From NCBI GenBank assembly GCA_938017895.1, contig CALIJI010000012.1, positions 1 through 57,801 of the forward strand: a stretch of 57,801 bases of DNA. Direction: 5' to 3'. Of the stretch, positions 32,694 to 41,212 are shown one piece after another. The translations under genes were made by a program, and so were the position numbers. The DNA comes from an uncultured bacterium. GTDB lineage: Bacteria; Patescibacteriota; Saccharimonadia; Saccharimonadales; Saccharimonadaceae. The notes under the pieces were generated by a model. That model searched no databases. It saw only the letters and a program-made list of their open reading frames with translations, and had not been told where the DNA came from. Every line of letters starts with the position of its first letter. Within the stretch, counting starts at the first letter, position 1.

Positions 32694-33401
32694 ATGGCTG
32701 GTCATAATAAATGGTCAAAAATTAAACGGCAGAAAGGCGCAAATGACGCAAAACGTGGTGCAATTTTTACCCGAATTGGTAATCAAATTGCAATTGCAGC
32801 TCGTGGTGGCGCTGATCCAGATATGAATCCAAGTTTAGCGCTTGCGATTGAAAAAGCTCGCGCGGTGAATATGCCGAACGCGAATATTGAACGTGCAATT
32901 GCTCGGGCGGCAGATAAAAATGCAGCAGCACTTGAGGAAATTACTTATGAAGGCTATGGCCCAAATGGAATTGGTTTAATTATTGAAACGGCAACCGATA
33001 ATCGCAACCGAACTTTTCCTGAAGTTAAGACTGCTTTAGTGAAAAATGGTGGCCGGATTGCTGACGCGGGTAGCGTGATGTTTCAGTTTATTCGCAAAGG
33101 TGTAATTTTAGTTGAAGCTACCGGTGAAGATGCTCTGCTTGAAATTCTCGATGCTGGTGCGGAAGATGCGGTTGAAGAAGATGGCGAAATTGTAGTTTAT
33201 ACAGATCAAAAAGATTTAATGAAAGTTCGAAAAGAACTAATTGAAAAAGGGTTAACCGTAAAAGAAGCTGAACTTCAATATGTGCCAAACATGGAAGTTG
33301 AAATTACCGACGACGAAACGCGTGCGAAAGTTGAAAAACTTATGGACGCGCTTGATGATGTTGATGATGTGGTGAATGTTCACACGAACGCCAAGCTGTA
33401 A
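32694..33401 (+). CDS. yebC: YebC/PmpR-family translation or transcription factor
   Basis: Starts MAGHNKWSKIKRQK, the invariant opening of the YebC family, and has the usual 235-residue length with DRNRTFPEVK and a C-terminal VEKLMDALDDVDDV segment. Family members have been described as transcriptional regulators and more recently as ribosome-associated factors. AAAAGGAG precedes the ATG. A hairpin terminator follows. Confidence 0.95.
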   Translation: MAGHNKWSKIKRQKGANDAKRGAIFTRIGNQIAIAARGGADPDMNPSLALAIEKARAVNMPNANIERAIARAADKNAAALEEITYEGYGPNGIGLIIETATDNRNRTFPEVKTALVKNGGRIADAGSVMFQFIRKGVILVEATGEDALLEILDAGAEDAVEEDGEIVVYTDQKDLMKVRKELIEKGLTVKEAELQYVPNMEVEITDDETRAKVEKLMDALDDVDDVVNVHTNAKL

Positions 33402-33404
33402 TTT

Positions 33405-33430
33405 ATAAGGGTGATGAGCCCTTATTTTTA
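33405..33430 (+). terminator. Terminator after yebC
   Basis: ATAAGGG and CCCTTAT enclose a 7-nt loop, followed by TTTTTA. The next gene starts 12 nt later with no promoter seen between, so partial readthrough (attenuation) is likely. Confidence 0.75.
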
Positions 33431-33441
33431 TAGGAGTAACT

Positions 33442-34140
33442 ATGTTTAATTTAATTTTTAATAAAAGCTTTTCAGAAGAAACACAAGAAAAAATAAAGTC
33501 AGATTTTATTGAAGCTAAAGAATATTTTTCGAAGTATTATGATTTTTCGAAAAAAGAAATTGATATTTATTTTTCAGATATATCTAGGATGAAAAAAGAA
33601 GATATTTCTGAAATATTAAAAATTGAAAAAGTTTCAGGTCTTTCAATGTCTGGATATGGAGCTCTAATACTTGAGTTTTTTGATACTGAATATTCAAAAA
33701 ATATATTTTTAAAATTAATTTTTCATGAGCTCAACCATGAATTTAGATGTCAAACTTTACCAACACCTAACAATATCTGGGGTGATACTATTCTTGAAGG
33801 CTTAGCTCTGAATTTTGAAAAACAAGCAGCTAATGAATTAGGGTATGAATTAAAATTTTTGACCGATTATTATGATAAACCTGATGAAGACAAGCTAAAA
33901 TGGGGATTGAAGAGAATTATTGAAATCGCAAAAAATAAGGAGAAGATAAATCGCTACAATTGGTATTTTAATCACTTTGGAAATGATTCAAGTTTACCTA
34001 CAAATTTTGTTTATAGAGTCGGAGAATTTTTAATTTCAAAATATTGTGAAAAATACAGAATTAGACCAAGCGATGCGCTTAAAATTACAAATGAAGAATT
34101 TGAAGATTTTGCGAAAAAGGAGATTTTATGCGAAAAATAA
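33442..34140 (+). CDS. DUF2268-like putative zinc-dependent protease
   Basis: The 232-residue protein carries HELNH (95-99), a HExxH zinc motif, with a downstream ILEGLALNF helix giving Glu119 as likely third ligand. This matches the DUF2268 group of predicted zinc proteases. It is cytoplasmic, with no signal peptide. TAGGAG precedes its ATG. It overlaps the next gene, an apparent paralogue that lost the motif, by 13 nt. Confidence 0.7.
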   Translation: MFNLIFNKSFSEETQEKIKSDFIEAKEYFSKYYDFSKKEIDIYFSDISRMKKEDISEILKIEKVSGLSMSGYGALILEFFDTEYSKNIFLKLIFHELNHEFRCQTLPTPNNIWGDTILEGLALNFEKQAANELGYELKFLTDYYDKPDEDKLKWGLKRIIEIAKNKEKINRYNWYFNHFGNDSSLPTNFVYRVGEFLISKYCEKYRIRPSDALKITNEEFEDFAKKEILCEK

Positions 34141-34751
34141 TTCTTGGTAGTCTAAAAAATGATTCAGAGAGAACTAAGAAAATTCGAAAAGCTTATCGAA
34201 AAGCACGTACAAAAATTATTCGGGAGTTTGATTTATCTAATTTTGATTATGATGTTGTTTTTGCGAGCTGGCGTGATTCTGGCGAATATGGTTTTTGGTG
34301 GTATATTGATTTTGGCTATATCCGTTTAAATATTGGTGTTGACAAGATTTTATTTCAAAATGCTCTATATGAGGGGATTTGTGAAGGTTTTTCCCATAAT
34401 TTTGTAGCAGATTCGACGGATTTTAATAATGGATTCTCGAAAAAAATAATTCGGAATGCTTATGCTGCGGATTTTTTGGGTTGGAAATACGAAGAAAAAT
34501 ACTCATTAGATAATCTTTCTGAAGATAACTTACTAAAAATAAAAGACGCCTTAAATGGTAAAATAGACGAAGATTGGCTATGGAGTAGACATAATGGATG
34601 GCATTTTTATGGGTTTTCAAAGAAATATTTTGAAAGCTTGGGGATTTCACGGAAAGATATTTTAAAGCTTAAAGAGAATGAATTTAATATGGAGCTAATT
34701 TCTAAAATTGAAAAATTACTTGAAGATTATAGAAAATCGAAATTCGAATGA
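34128..34751 (+). CDS. DUF2268-like paralogue without HExxH
   Basis: The 207-residue product resembles its neighbour in length and layout. Its ICEGFSHNF segment aligns with ILEGLALNF of the upstream protein, but the stretch where HELNH should lie reads ALYEGICEG, so the zinc motif is absent. It could be a non-catalytic partner or regulator of the adjacent protease. The paralogy is judged by eye and is tentative. AAGGAG precedes the start inside the upstream gene. Confidence 0.6.
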   Translation: MRKIILGSLKNDSERTKKIRKAYRKARTKIIREFDLSNFDYDVVFASWRDSGEYGFWWYIDFGYIRLNIGVDKILFQNALYEGICEGFSHNFVADSTDFNNGFSKKIIRNAYAADFLGWKYEEKYSLDNLSEDNLLKIKDALNGKIDEDWLWSRHNGWHFYGFSKKYFESLGISRKDILKLKENEFNMELISKIEKLLEDYRKSKFE

Positions 34752-34771
34752 AATTTCTGAGTAAGAGATCT

Positions 34772-34800
34772 TTGACGAAATCCAGAAAATATAGTATAAT
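34772..34800 (+). promoter_or_regulatory. gmk promoter (leaderless type)
   Basis: TTGACG (34772-34777), 17 nt, TATAAT (34795-34800); the ATG follows after exactly 6 nt. Confidence 0.8.
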
Positions 34801-34806
34801 TTTAAA

Positions 34807-35535
34807 ATGAATAATCTCGAATTTCTTGTAAAAAATTATCAAACACCGCCTGAAGCTATTACTCTAGTTGAGAATTCTCGCATTTTATTACTTGCGGGAA
34901 TTTCTGGCGCCGGAAAAGACACAACCAAAAAACATCTTTTAAAAAATGAAGAATATCGTGATATTGTCAGTCACACAACTCGCCAGCCTCGTGAAAATAA
35001 TGGTAAAATCGAACAAAATGGTGTTGACTACAATTTTATTTCGATTGAAAAAGCCGAAGAAATGCTCAAAAATCGTGAATTTATTGAGGCGAAATTTGTT
35101 CACGGAAAGATTTATGGTACAAGCATTGCAGAGATCGAAAAAGCCAACCAAAACGGGCAGATTTCTGTGACTGATATTGATATTCAAGGAATTGCAGAAT
35201 ATAAAAAAATGAGCGATCGGGTGGTGGCGGTCTTTATTTTGCCACCTGATTTTGAAACTTGGCGTGCAAGATTTGCGAACCGATATTCAAGTGCGGAAGA
35301 ATTCGAAAAGGATTTTGCAAAGCGATTGCCGGAAGCGATTTCTTCATTAGAACAAGCTCTCGAAGTGTCATATTTTCACTTTATTTTAAATGATGATTTT
35401 CGAAACACGGCGCGAATTATTGATCAAATTATGCACCAAGATGTTGAGTTTAATTATAAAGATATTGAAGTTCGTGTGCGAGCGCAGAAGCTTTTGACAG
35501 ATATTAAGAGTAGGTTTTTAGAACTGCAAAAATAG
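34807..35535 (+). CDS. gmk: Guanylate kinase-like protein
   Basis: Phosphorylates GMP to GDP. P-loop GISGAGKDT (about 32-40), the GMP-binding SHTTRQPR, NGVDYNFIS and GKIYGTS segments are in family order. The 242-residue length exceeds the usual 205 by an N-terminal extension and a C-terminal helix. Asp-Thr after the P-loop lysine (GKDT) is less common than GKST. No ribosome site is present and the promoter ends 6 nt before the ATG. Confidence 0.85.
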   Translation: MNNLEFLVKNYQTPPEAITLVENSRILLLAGISGAGKDTTKKHLLKNEEYRDIVSHTTRQPRENNGKIEQNGVDYNFISIEKAEEMLKNREFIEAKFVHGKIYGTSIAEIEKANQNGQISVTDIDIQGIAEYKKMSDRVVAVFILPPDFETWRARFANRYSSAEEFEKDFAKRLPEAISSLEQALEVSYFHFILNDDFRNTARIIDQIMHQDVEFNYKDIEVRVRAQKLLTDIKSRFLELQK

Positions 35536-35686
35536 ACTAAAAGAAAACCCTCATTTTTTGCAGGCTGAGAAGAGCTAGGTCTTGTTATTTGCTGGTTTGT
35601 ATAGACCATTTTGTCTGTTTTGGGTGATATTTTATTGACTCCTCTGTATTATAATAGTCTTGATAAGCCAACTACCTGTTAGATAA

Positions 35687-35713
35687 TTAGCACTCTATTG
35701 ACCTAAGTGCTAA
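35687..35713 (+). promoter_or_regulatory. CIRCE operator of hrcA-grpE
   Basis: TTAGCACTC, 9 nt, AAGTGCTAA (one mismatch to the right consensus arm). TTGACC inside the loop (35698-35703) is the -35, and TAAAAT at 35721-35726 is the -10, 17 nt away; the hrcA ATG follows 6 nt later. HrcA binding would cover the -35. Confidence 0.92.
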
Positions 35714-35732
35714 TTTATGCTAAAATAATAGT

Positions 35733-36476
35733 ATGAATATTACACCACGACAAGCGCAAATTTTGGTTGCTATAATTGAGCAGTATGCTGAAGTCGCCAG
35801 CCCGGTTGGTAGTGTTACTTTGGCGAAGCTTTTTAATGTTTCAAGCGCGACAATCCGCTCTGAAATGGTAAAACTTGAAGATCTTGGTTTAATTACACAA
35901 CCACACACTTCTGCTGGGCGAATCCCAACTGATAAGGGTTATCGTTTTTATGTGAATCGCTTAACTACTCAAAATGAGGGTGAAGATGAACAAATTTTGC
36001 TAAACGCTAGTAATTCGAAAGACAGTTTGCGTGGATTTCGGGCGATTTCTTCACGAGTTTCAGCCCAAAACGATCGCGCTGACCATGCAATTCGTTCAGC
36101 GGTAGATTCTTTAGTTGAACTTACAGGTAATCTTGGTCTTGCGACGATTGGTGATCAGCTTTATATTAATGGAATTTATAATCTTTTTTCGCAGCCAGAA
36201 TTTGAGAGTGGTGAAGCGGTGCAATCGGTTGCGCAACTGCTTGATAATCTTGATCCTTGGCTTCGTGAAGTTGCGCCAAATGAGCCGCTTAATGTTTATA
36301 TTGGTAGCGAGAATCCAATCGGTAAAAGTTCGGGCGCGAGTTTGATAATTTCGAAATTCGAAAGTCCATTTTCGGAAAATTCTTACATTGGTGTGCTCGG
36401 GCCAACTCGCCAAAATTACGGAAAAGTGGTGAGATTGGTTCAAAAAACTGGTGAATTTCTGGAAGAGATTTTATAA
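35733..36476 (+). CDS. hrcA: Heat-inducible transcription repressor HrcA (short form)
   Basis: Represses chaperone operons through CIRCE; activity depends on GroEL. The N-terminal winged helix (residues 1-75, with SSATIRSEMVKLEDLG and PHTSAGRIPTDKGYR) is complete. The 247 residues are about 100 shorter than Bacillus HrcA, mostly in the inserted middle domain; the C-terminal NYGKVVRLVQ segment is kept. Leaderless start. It autoregulates itself and grpE, and CIRCE sites upstream of dnaK and dnaJ show the regulon. Confidence 0.93.
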   Translation: MNITPRQAQILVAIIEQYAEVASPVGSVTLAKLFNVSSATIRSEMVKLEDLGLITQPHTSAGRIPTDKGYRFYVNRLTTQNEGEDEQILLNASNSKDSLRGFRAISSRVSAQNDRADHAIRSAVDSLVELTGNLGLATIGDQLYINGIYNLFSQPEFESGEAVQSVAQLLDNLDPWLREVAPNEPLNVYIGSENPIGKSSGASLIISKFESPFSENSYIGVLGPTRQNYGKVVRLVQKTGEFLEEIL

Positions 36477-36491
36477 ATTAAGGAGGAAAAG

Positions 36492-37019
36492 ATGGAAGAA
36501 AATAATGTAGCAAAAAATCAAGAAAATATAAAAGAAAAGAAGCAATCAGGATTTTTTAAAAAAGATCCAAAGTGTGAAAAGCTTCAAACGGAAAATTTAG
36601 ATCTAAAAAACGATTTACAGCGCACGCGAGCAGATTTCGAAAATTATCGCAAAAATGTTGAAAGTCGAATTTCGAATGCACAAAACCTAGGTGAGAAAAA
36701 GGCAATTTTGGCATTGATTCCAATGGTTGATGATATTGAAAGAGCGATTTCGCATTTACCAGAAGATTTAGTAAAAAATGCTTGGGCGCAAAATGTTGTT
36801 AAAATGAGTAAAAACTTGGAAAAAAATCTTTCGAAAATAGGCGTTATGAAAATTGATTCTTCGAAAGGTGCTACTTTTAATCCTGAACTTCATGAAGCGA
36901 TTCAGTTTGATGAAGAATCTGACGGTGAGGAAGAAGTTGTTGCTGAAGAGCTTCGAGCTGGCTACACTTTAAAGGGTGAGGTTTTGCGGGCTGCAATGGT
37001 AAAAGTTGGCCGAAAGTAA
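36492..37019 (+). CDS. grpE: Nucleotide exchange factor GrpE
   Basis: Exchanges ADP for ATP on DnaK. The 175 residues include the N-terminal coiled coil (LDLKNDLQRTRADFENYRK) and the C-terminal beta domain (VAEELRAGYTLKGEVLRAAMVKV). It follows hrcA by 15 nt with AAGGAGG, in the same operon. Confidence 0.94.
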   Translation: MEENNVAKNQENIKEKKQSGFFKKDPKCEKLQTENLDLKNDLQRTRADFENYRKNVESRISNAQNLGEKKAILALIPMVDDIERAISHLPEDLVKNAWAQNVVKMSKNLEKNLSKIGVMKIDSSKGATFNPELHEAIQFDEESDGEEEVVAEELRAGYTLKGEVLRAAMVKVGRK

Positions 37020-37060
37020 CCCGGATTGAAAAATAGCATAAGTGTGATAAAATATAAAGT

Positions 37061-39418
37061 ATGAATAGTGGGCAGAATCTTGAAAATATTAAAAAGTTTA
37101 TTCGTGCGGCGAATTATTTGACTGTCTCACAAATTTTTTTGCAAGATAATTTCTTATTAGAGCGAGATTTGAGATTCGATGATATCAAGCCACGTCTTCT
37201 CGGCCATTGGGGCAGTTGCCCGGGCGTAAATCATGTTTATGCTTATCTGTTGAATATTCAAAAACAGCTTGATTTTGCTAAAAGTGGTTTAAAAACAGCA
37301 TTTATGCTTGGTCCAGGTCATGCTTTTCCGGCGCTTCAGGCGAATTTGTTTATGGAAGAAGCACTTTCGAATATCGATAAGAATGCGGTTCGAAATTCGC
37401 AAGGTATTGCTTATATTTCAAAAAACTTTTCTTGGCCAGGCGGTTTTCCGTCGCACGCGAGCCCTTTCGCGCCAGGTGTGATTCTTGAAGGCGGGGAGCT
37501 CGGCTATTCGCTTTCAACTGCTTTTGGGGCGGTTCTAGATAATCCGAATCTAGTTATGACCACTCTAATTGGCGATGGAGAGGCTGAAACTGGCCCAATT
37601 GCTGCAGCTTGGCATTTAAATAAATTAATGAATCCAGTTGAAAATGGAGTAGTTTTACCTGTTTTGCATTTGAATGGTTATAAAATTTCTGGACCAACAA
37701 TCTTTGGCTCGATGAGTGACTTTGAATTGATCCAATTTTTTCACGGAGCGGGCTGGGAGCCAAAGATTGTTGATGAATATTCTGCCGAAGATTTTGATTT
37801 AGAACTTTCGAAAGTTTTTTCGAGTGCTTTTCGAGATATTTCACGAATAAAATTTGGCAGAAAAAACGGTTTTGTGCGGCTGCCGATGATTATTATGCGG
37901 AGTAAGAAAGGAAGTTCTGGTGTTGCTGAAAATAATGGCGAAAAAATTGAAGGGAACTCGCTCGCTCATCAAGTTCCACTTTTAAATGCTAAGAGTGATG
38001 AAAAAGAGCTCAAAAAACTCGAAGACTGGTTAAAATCTTATAAATTTGAAGAGCTTTTTGATTTTGAAAAAGGTGAATTTAAACCTTGGCTTAATGATTT
38101 TTTACCAGAAAAATCAAGCAGAATTGGTCAAAATTGTTTCGTAGATGCAAATTTAAATTTTAAAGAATTAAAATTACCAGAAATTCATGAAAGAGTAGGC
38201 GAGAAATCACTTGCAATGAATGCAATTGGTGATTTTTTGAAAGAAGTTTTCGAAAAAAATCCAGAGAATTTCCGCTTCTTTAGCCCTGATGAAACTTATT
38301 CAAATAAATTAGATGCTATTTTTGAGGCAACTTCACGTTCTTGGCAGCGAGAAATTAAGCCATGGGAAAAAGATTTATCGAAAAACGGCCGCGTTACAGA
38401 AATCTTGAGCGAGCATTCTTTGCAGGGGCTTTTGCAGGGTTATATTTTAACAGGGCGACACGGAATTCTGACTTCTTACGAAGCTTTTGCGCCGATTATT
38501 TCTTCGATGATGGATCAATATGCGAAGTTCTTGGCCCAATCTAAAGAAGTAAAATGGCGAGGAGATCTAGCAAGTTTAAACTATATTCTAACTTCAACTG
38601 GTTGGCGACAAGATCATAATGGATTTTCGCACCAAAATCCGAGTTTTATTGATGAAGTTTTGCGCCGTGAAAATAGAATTGGGCAGATTTTTTTGCCGGC
38701 AGATGATAATTCGGCGGTCGTAGCGATTTCGAAAATGCTAAAATCTCGCAATAATATTAACGTTTTAGTTGCGGGAAAAACACCTGAGCCAAGGTATTTT
38801 TCTCTTGAGAGCGCACAAAAGCAGATTAAAAATGGCGGAATATTTGTTTTTGACAGTTGGAAAAATCAGGAAATTACAGACTGGGATTCAATTTTAGAAG
38901 ATGATGAGCCAGATTTAGTTTTGGCGGCAAGCGGTGATTATGTTTTTAAAGAAACAGTTGCAGCACTTCAGGTTTTGCTTCATGACGCACCCCAAATTAA
39001 AATTCGTTTAGTTTATATTCAGGCGCTATGTGGTGAAGGAATTGGAACTTTCGAAAATACACTTTCGAAAAGTGATTTTGTGAAGATTTTTACCAAAGAT
39101 AAGCCGGTTATATTTGCTTTTCATGGGTACGCTAAAACTCTCAAATCGATTTTATTTGATTATGAAAATCCAGCACGCATTCAAATTAACGGATATGAAG
39201 AAAAAGGTTCAACAACAACACCTTTTGACATGTTGGCGAGAAATCGAGTTTCGCGATACGATATTGTGGCTCGAGCGGTCGCTTCGAAAAATCCTGAAAA
39301 GGCTGAAGAATATTTGGCGAGAAAAGAAGACTTGCTGAAATTCGCCCGCGAAAACTCCGTCGACGCGCCAGAGATTGAGAATTGGAAATATTTATCTTTT
39401 TATGGTAAAATGGAATAG
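37061..39418 (+). CDS. xfp: Xylulose-5-P/fructose-6-P phosphoketolase
   Basis: TPP-dependent cleavage of xylulose-5-phosphate (and often fructose-6-phosphate) to acetyl phosphate plus a sugar phosphate, giving ATP through acetate kinase. The 785 residues carry LGHWGSCPGVNH near residue 47, GPGHAFPALQANL, the IGDGEAETGP thiamine motif and LNGYKISGPT. TTGAAA-16 nt-TAAAAT ends 7 nt before the ATG; no ribosome site. It offers a route around a missing phosphofructokinase, compatible with the degenerate PfkB domain at 16058. Confidence 0.95.
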   Translation: MNSGQNLENIKKFIRAANYLTVSQIFLQDNFLLERDLRFDDIKPRLLGHWGSCPGVNHVYAYLLNIQKQLDFAKSGLKTAFMLGPGHAFPALQANLFMEEALSNIDKNAVRNSQGIAYISKNFSWPGGFPSHASPFAPGVILEGGELGYSLSTAFGAVLDNPNLVMTTLIGDGEAETGPIAAAWHLNKLMNPVENGVVLPVLHLNGYKISGPTIFGSMSDFELIQFFHGAGWEPKIVDEYSAEDFDLELSKVFSSAFRDISRIKFGRKNGFVRLPMIIMRSKKGSSGVAENNGEKIEGNSLAHQVPLLNAKSDEKELKKLEDWLKSYKFEELFDFEKGEFKPWLNDFLPEKSSRIGQNCFVDANLNFKELKLPEIHERVGEKSLAMNAIGDFLKEVFEKNPENFRFFSPDETYSNKLDAIFEATSRSWQREIKPWEKDLSKNGRVTEILSEHSLQGLLQGYILTGRHGILTSYEAFAPIISSMMDQYAKFLAQSKEVKWRGDLASLNYILTSTGWRQDHNGFSHQNPSFIDEVLRRENRIGQIFLPADDNSAVVAISKMLKSRNNINVLVAGKTPEPRYFSLESAQKQIKNGGIFVFDSWKNQEITDWDSILEDDEPDLVLAASGDYVFKETVAALQVLLHDAPQIKIRLVYIQALCGEGIGTFENTLSKSDFVKIFTKDKPVIFAFHGYAKTLKSILFDYENPARIQINGYEEKGSTTTPFDMLARNRVSRYDIVARAVASKNPEKAEEYLARKEDLLKFARENSVDAPEIENWKYLSFYGKME

Positions 39419-39446
39419 TTATAAACTTTAACAGAAGGAGGACTAT

Positions 39447-39695
39447 ATGGGATTTTTATGGTCACTTATAGTTGGAGGATTTATCGGTGCTATTGCTGGT
39501 TATATCCTTAATAAAGACAAGAAAATGGGAATCGTAGCTAATGTTTTGGCTGGACTCGTCGGATCATTTGTTGGGCAATCTTTATTTGGTAGCTTCGGTC
39601 CAAAATTGGCAGACATGGCAATTATTCCATCATTGATTGGTGCGATTATCGTTATTAGTGTAGTATCATTTGTGCTTAAAAAGGGAGAAAAATAA
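39447..39695 (+). CDS. GlsB/YeaQ/YmgE-family membrane protein
   Basis: The 82-residue protein has three spans and the Gly-rich pattern (VGGFIGAIAGYI, VLAGLVGSFVGQSLFG) of the transglycosylase-associated/YeaQ family, small stress-related membrane proteins. AGAAGGAGG precedes the ATG. It is cotranscribed with the CsbD-like gene 1 nt after its stop. Confidence 0.85.
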   Translation: MGFLWSLIVGGFIGAIAGYILNKDKKMGIVANVLAGLVGSFVGQSLFGSFGPKLADMAIIPSLIGAIIVISVVSFVLKKGEK

Positions 39696-39696
39696 T

Positions 39697-39906
39697 ATGT
39701 CAGAAAATAAACTCGATGCTGTAGTAGATAAAGTTGTTGGCGCTACAAAAGAAGTCGCTGGAAAGGTTACGGGCAACAAAAAATTACAGGCTGAAGGCAA
39801 AACTCAGAAAGCTGGAGGAAAAGTCAAAGAAGTTGCTGCCGATACTAAAGATATTGTTGACGGAGTGGTCGACGGCGCAAAAGAAGTTCTAGGCAAGAAA
39901 AAATAG
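39697..39906 (+). CDS. CsbD-family stress protein
   Basis: Start set at 39697, one base after the upstream stop and behind AAGGGAG, not at the in-frame codon 27 nt earlier. The 69-residue, Lys/Glu/Ala-rich product has the CsbD pattern (DKVVGATKEVAGKVTGNKK followed by a second helix repeat). CsbD proteins are general-stress proteins with no defined activity. Confidence 0.85.
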   Translation: MSENKLDAVVDKVVGATKEVAGKVTGNKKLQAEGKTQKAGGKVKEVAADTKDIVDGVVDGAKEVLGKKK

Positions 39907-39916
39907 AACAATATAA

Positions 39917-39950
39917 AATAATAGCCTCATCGTTGAGACTATTATTTTTA
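39917..39950 (+). terminator. Terminator of the YeaQ-CsbD operon
   Basis: AATAATAG-C-CTCA pairs with TGAG-A-CTATTATT (one internal mismatch), followed by TTTAG. Confidence 0.75.
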
Positions 39951-39983
39951 GAAAAAAGAAAACCCCGAGCTTTATGCTCGGGG
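39950..39983 (-). terminator. Terminator of the decayed minus-strand gene
   Basis: CCCCGAGC and GCTCGGGG (8 bp, GC-rich) followed on the minus strand by TTTTCTTTTTTC. Confidence 0.85.
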
Positions 39984-39991
39984 AAACCAGA

Positions 39992-40641
39992 TTAGTTTTT
40001 TAGGAAGTTAAGGATAAAGTCCTCAACTTCCTGGTGGTCGGGGTATCCGCCCCAAAAGGCGGATTCCCTATGTTTACCAAGTCCGGAGCCACCGTTCCAG
40101 CCTTGGAATTTCTCTTGGAGATGTGAACAGAGTTCACCATCCCCAAAGAAATTAACTTCTCCGTCGCCAGAGAGTACGATCAATTGATCGTACTCTCCAA
40201 AGAGACGGTCGGTTACTGTAGCCGTCTTGCTGTGCGTAAGGCTAACTACAGTGAGGCGACCGTTAACCTTGCGGCTTTCGATCACCTCAACAGCCTGAGC
40301 TTCCTACTCAGGGGTAATCCCCTGAGTAGCGCGGTCGAGTGCGCGGATTTCCGCAATCTCAGCCGCGGAATCTCCAGCTGCAACTATCCCCGGGATAAAC
40401 CCGGAGTCGTTCGCAGCGATCAAAAGCTGCTTACGACTGGGCTCAATCCCCAATAGGGAAAGAACCTGGATGATTGAGGCTGGTTCGCCGGAGCGACTAC
40501 CGTGGTGGTCCACGTCAATCGCGCCTGCAGCTAGAGCAGCATCAATCTCATCCTTATAAGATTCGACCGATGCGCCCCAGCCCAGACCTTCATCTCCGCG
40601 TCTGCTCCACCAATAAAAAATACTTTTTGTGCTTGTGTCAT
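39992..40641 (-). pseudogene. Decayed GC-rich gene, DHH-motif protein
   Basis: Minus-strand remains of one gene. It starts at ATG 40641 (GAGGAA upstream) with MTQAQKVFFIGGADAEM. The frame breaks within the next few codons: the continuing sequence, beginning EGLGWGASVES, is one frame over. That frame runs through IDVDHHGSRSGEPAS and IAANDSGFIPG to a TAG at the codon after GITPE, then stays open in the same frame through NGRLTVVSLTHSK and GWNGGSGLGK to TAA. The DHH motif and Gly-rich tail suggest a DHH/DHHA1-like phosphoesterase relative, tentatively. Its GC content is visibly higher than that of its neighbours, pointing to horizontal acquisition then decay. Sequencing error could explain one lesion but hardly both. 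Confidence 0.75.
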
Positions 40642-41020
40642 TTTTAGTTCCTCTATTGCCGTCGGTGAGTCGTTGCTCATCTTCCGATTCGGTGAGAACT
40701 TCTGGATGTTAGCCAAAAACCAAACCATCTCGACCAATGACCTGATTTCTGGCTAACAACCGCCACATAAACTAATCTGATTTGAAATGTTCGATCCGTT
40801 TTGGCAAAATCTTGCTTTTGCTTGACGGATTATTTAAATTATAACCATAATTATAATAATAAGTTAATAATTTTGCTTAAAAAAGTTAAAAATTCTCAAA
40901 ATTACCACTGTTATTTTCGAAAAAGATTTTTTATGATTTTCTGGAAAAATTCAATTTTTATATAATATTATGCCGATAATTCAAGAATAAATAAAAACAA
41001 TCGTTGTAAATAAAACATCA
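40642..41020. other. Gene-free stretch upstream of dnaK
   Basis: The first 160 bases continue the GC-rich character of the decayed gene and may hold a further remnant: on the minus strand ATG 40770 opens MWRLLARNQVIGRDGLVFG, a TAA, then HPEVLTESEDEQRL in the same frame. GTTAGCCA (40708-40715) and TGGCTAAC (40750-40757) form an 8-bp inverted repeat. From about 40840 the sequence turns AT-rich with no recognisable element until the CIRCE. Confidence 0.5.
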
Positions 41021-41047
41021 TTAGCACTCTTGACTTGTGAGTGCTAA
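41021..41047 (+). promoter_or_regulatory. CIRCE operator of dnaK
   Basis: Perfect TTAGCACTC-N9-GAGTGCTAA. TTGACT in the loop (41030-41035), 17 nt, TATAAT (41053-41058). Transcription should start near 41065, giving an untranslated leader of about 150 nt before dnaK. Confidence 0.96.
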
Positions 41048-41212
41048 AAGCGTATAATCAAAATATAAGCGTGAAACGAATTGCGAGGCGCGCTTTATAG
41101 AATAGTTAATAACTTTCGAGAAGCTTTCTGAAAAATACGAATAGGCTAAGAAATTCGAAATTGACTAGGAGAGCTATCGAGCGGATAAATTTAATAAAGA
41201 AAGAAGGAGAAA

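Noticed and set aside
40184..40456. Plus-strand ORF in the GC-rich region
   Set aside because: It is antisense to the clearly protein-like minus-strand remnant (DHHG, LTVVSLTHSK) and has no ribosome site.
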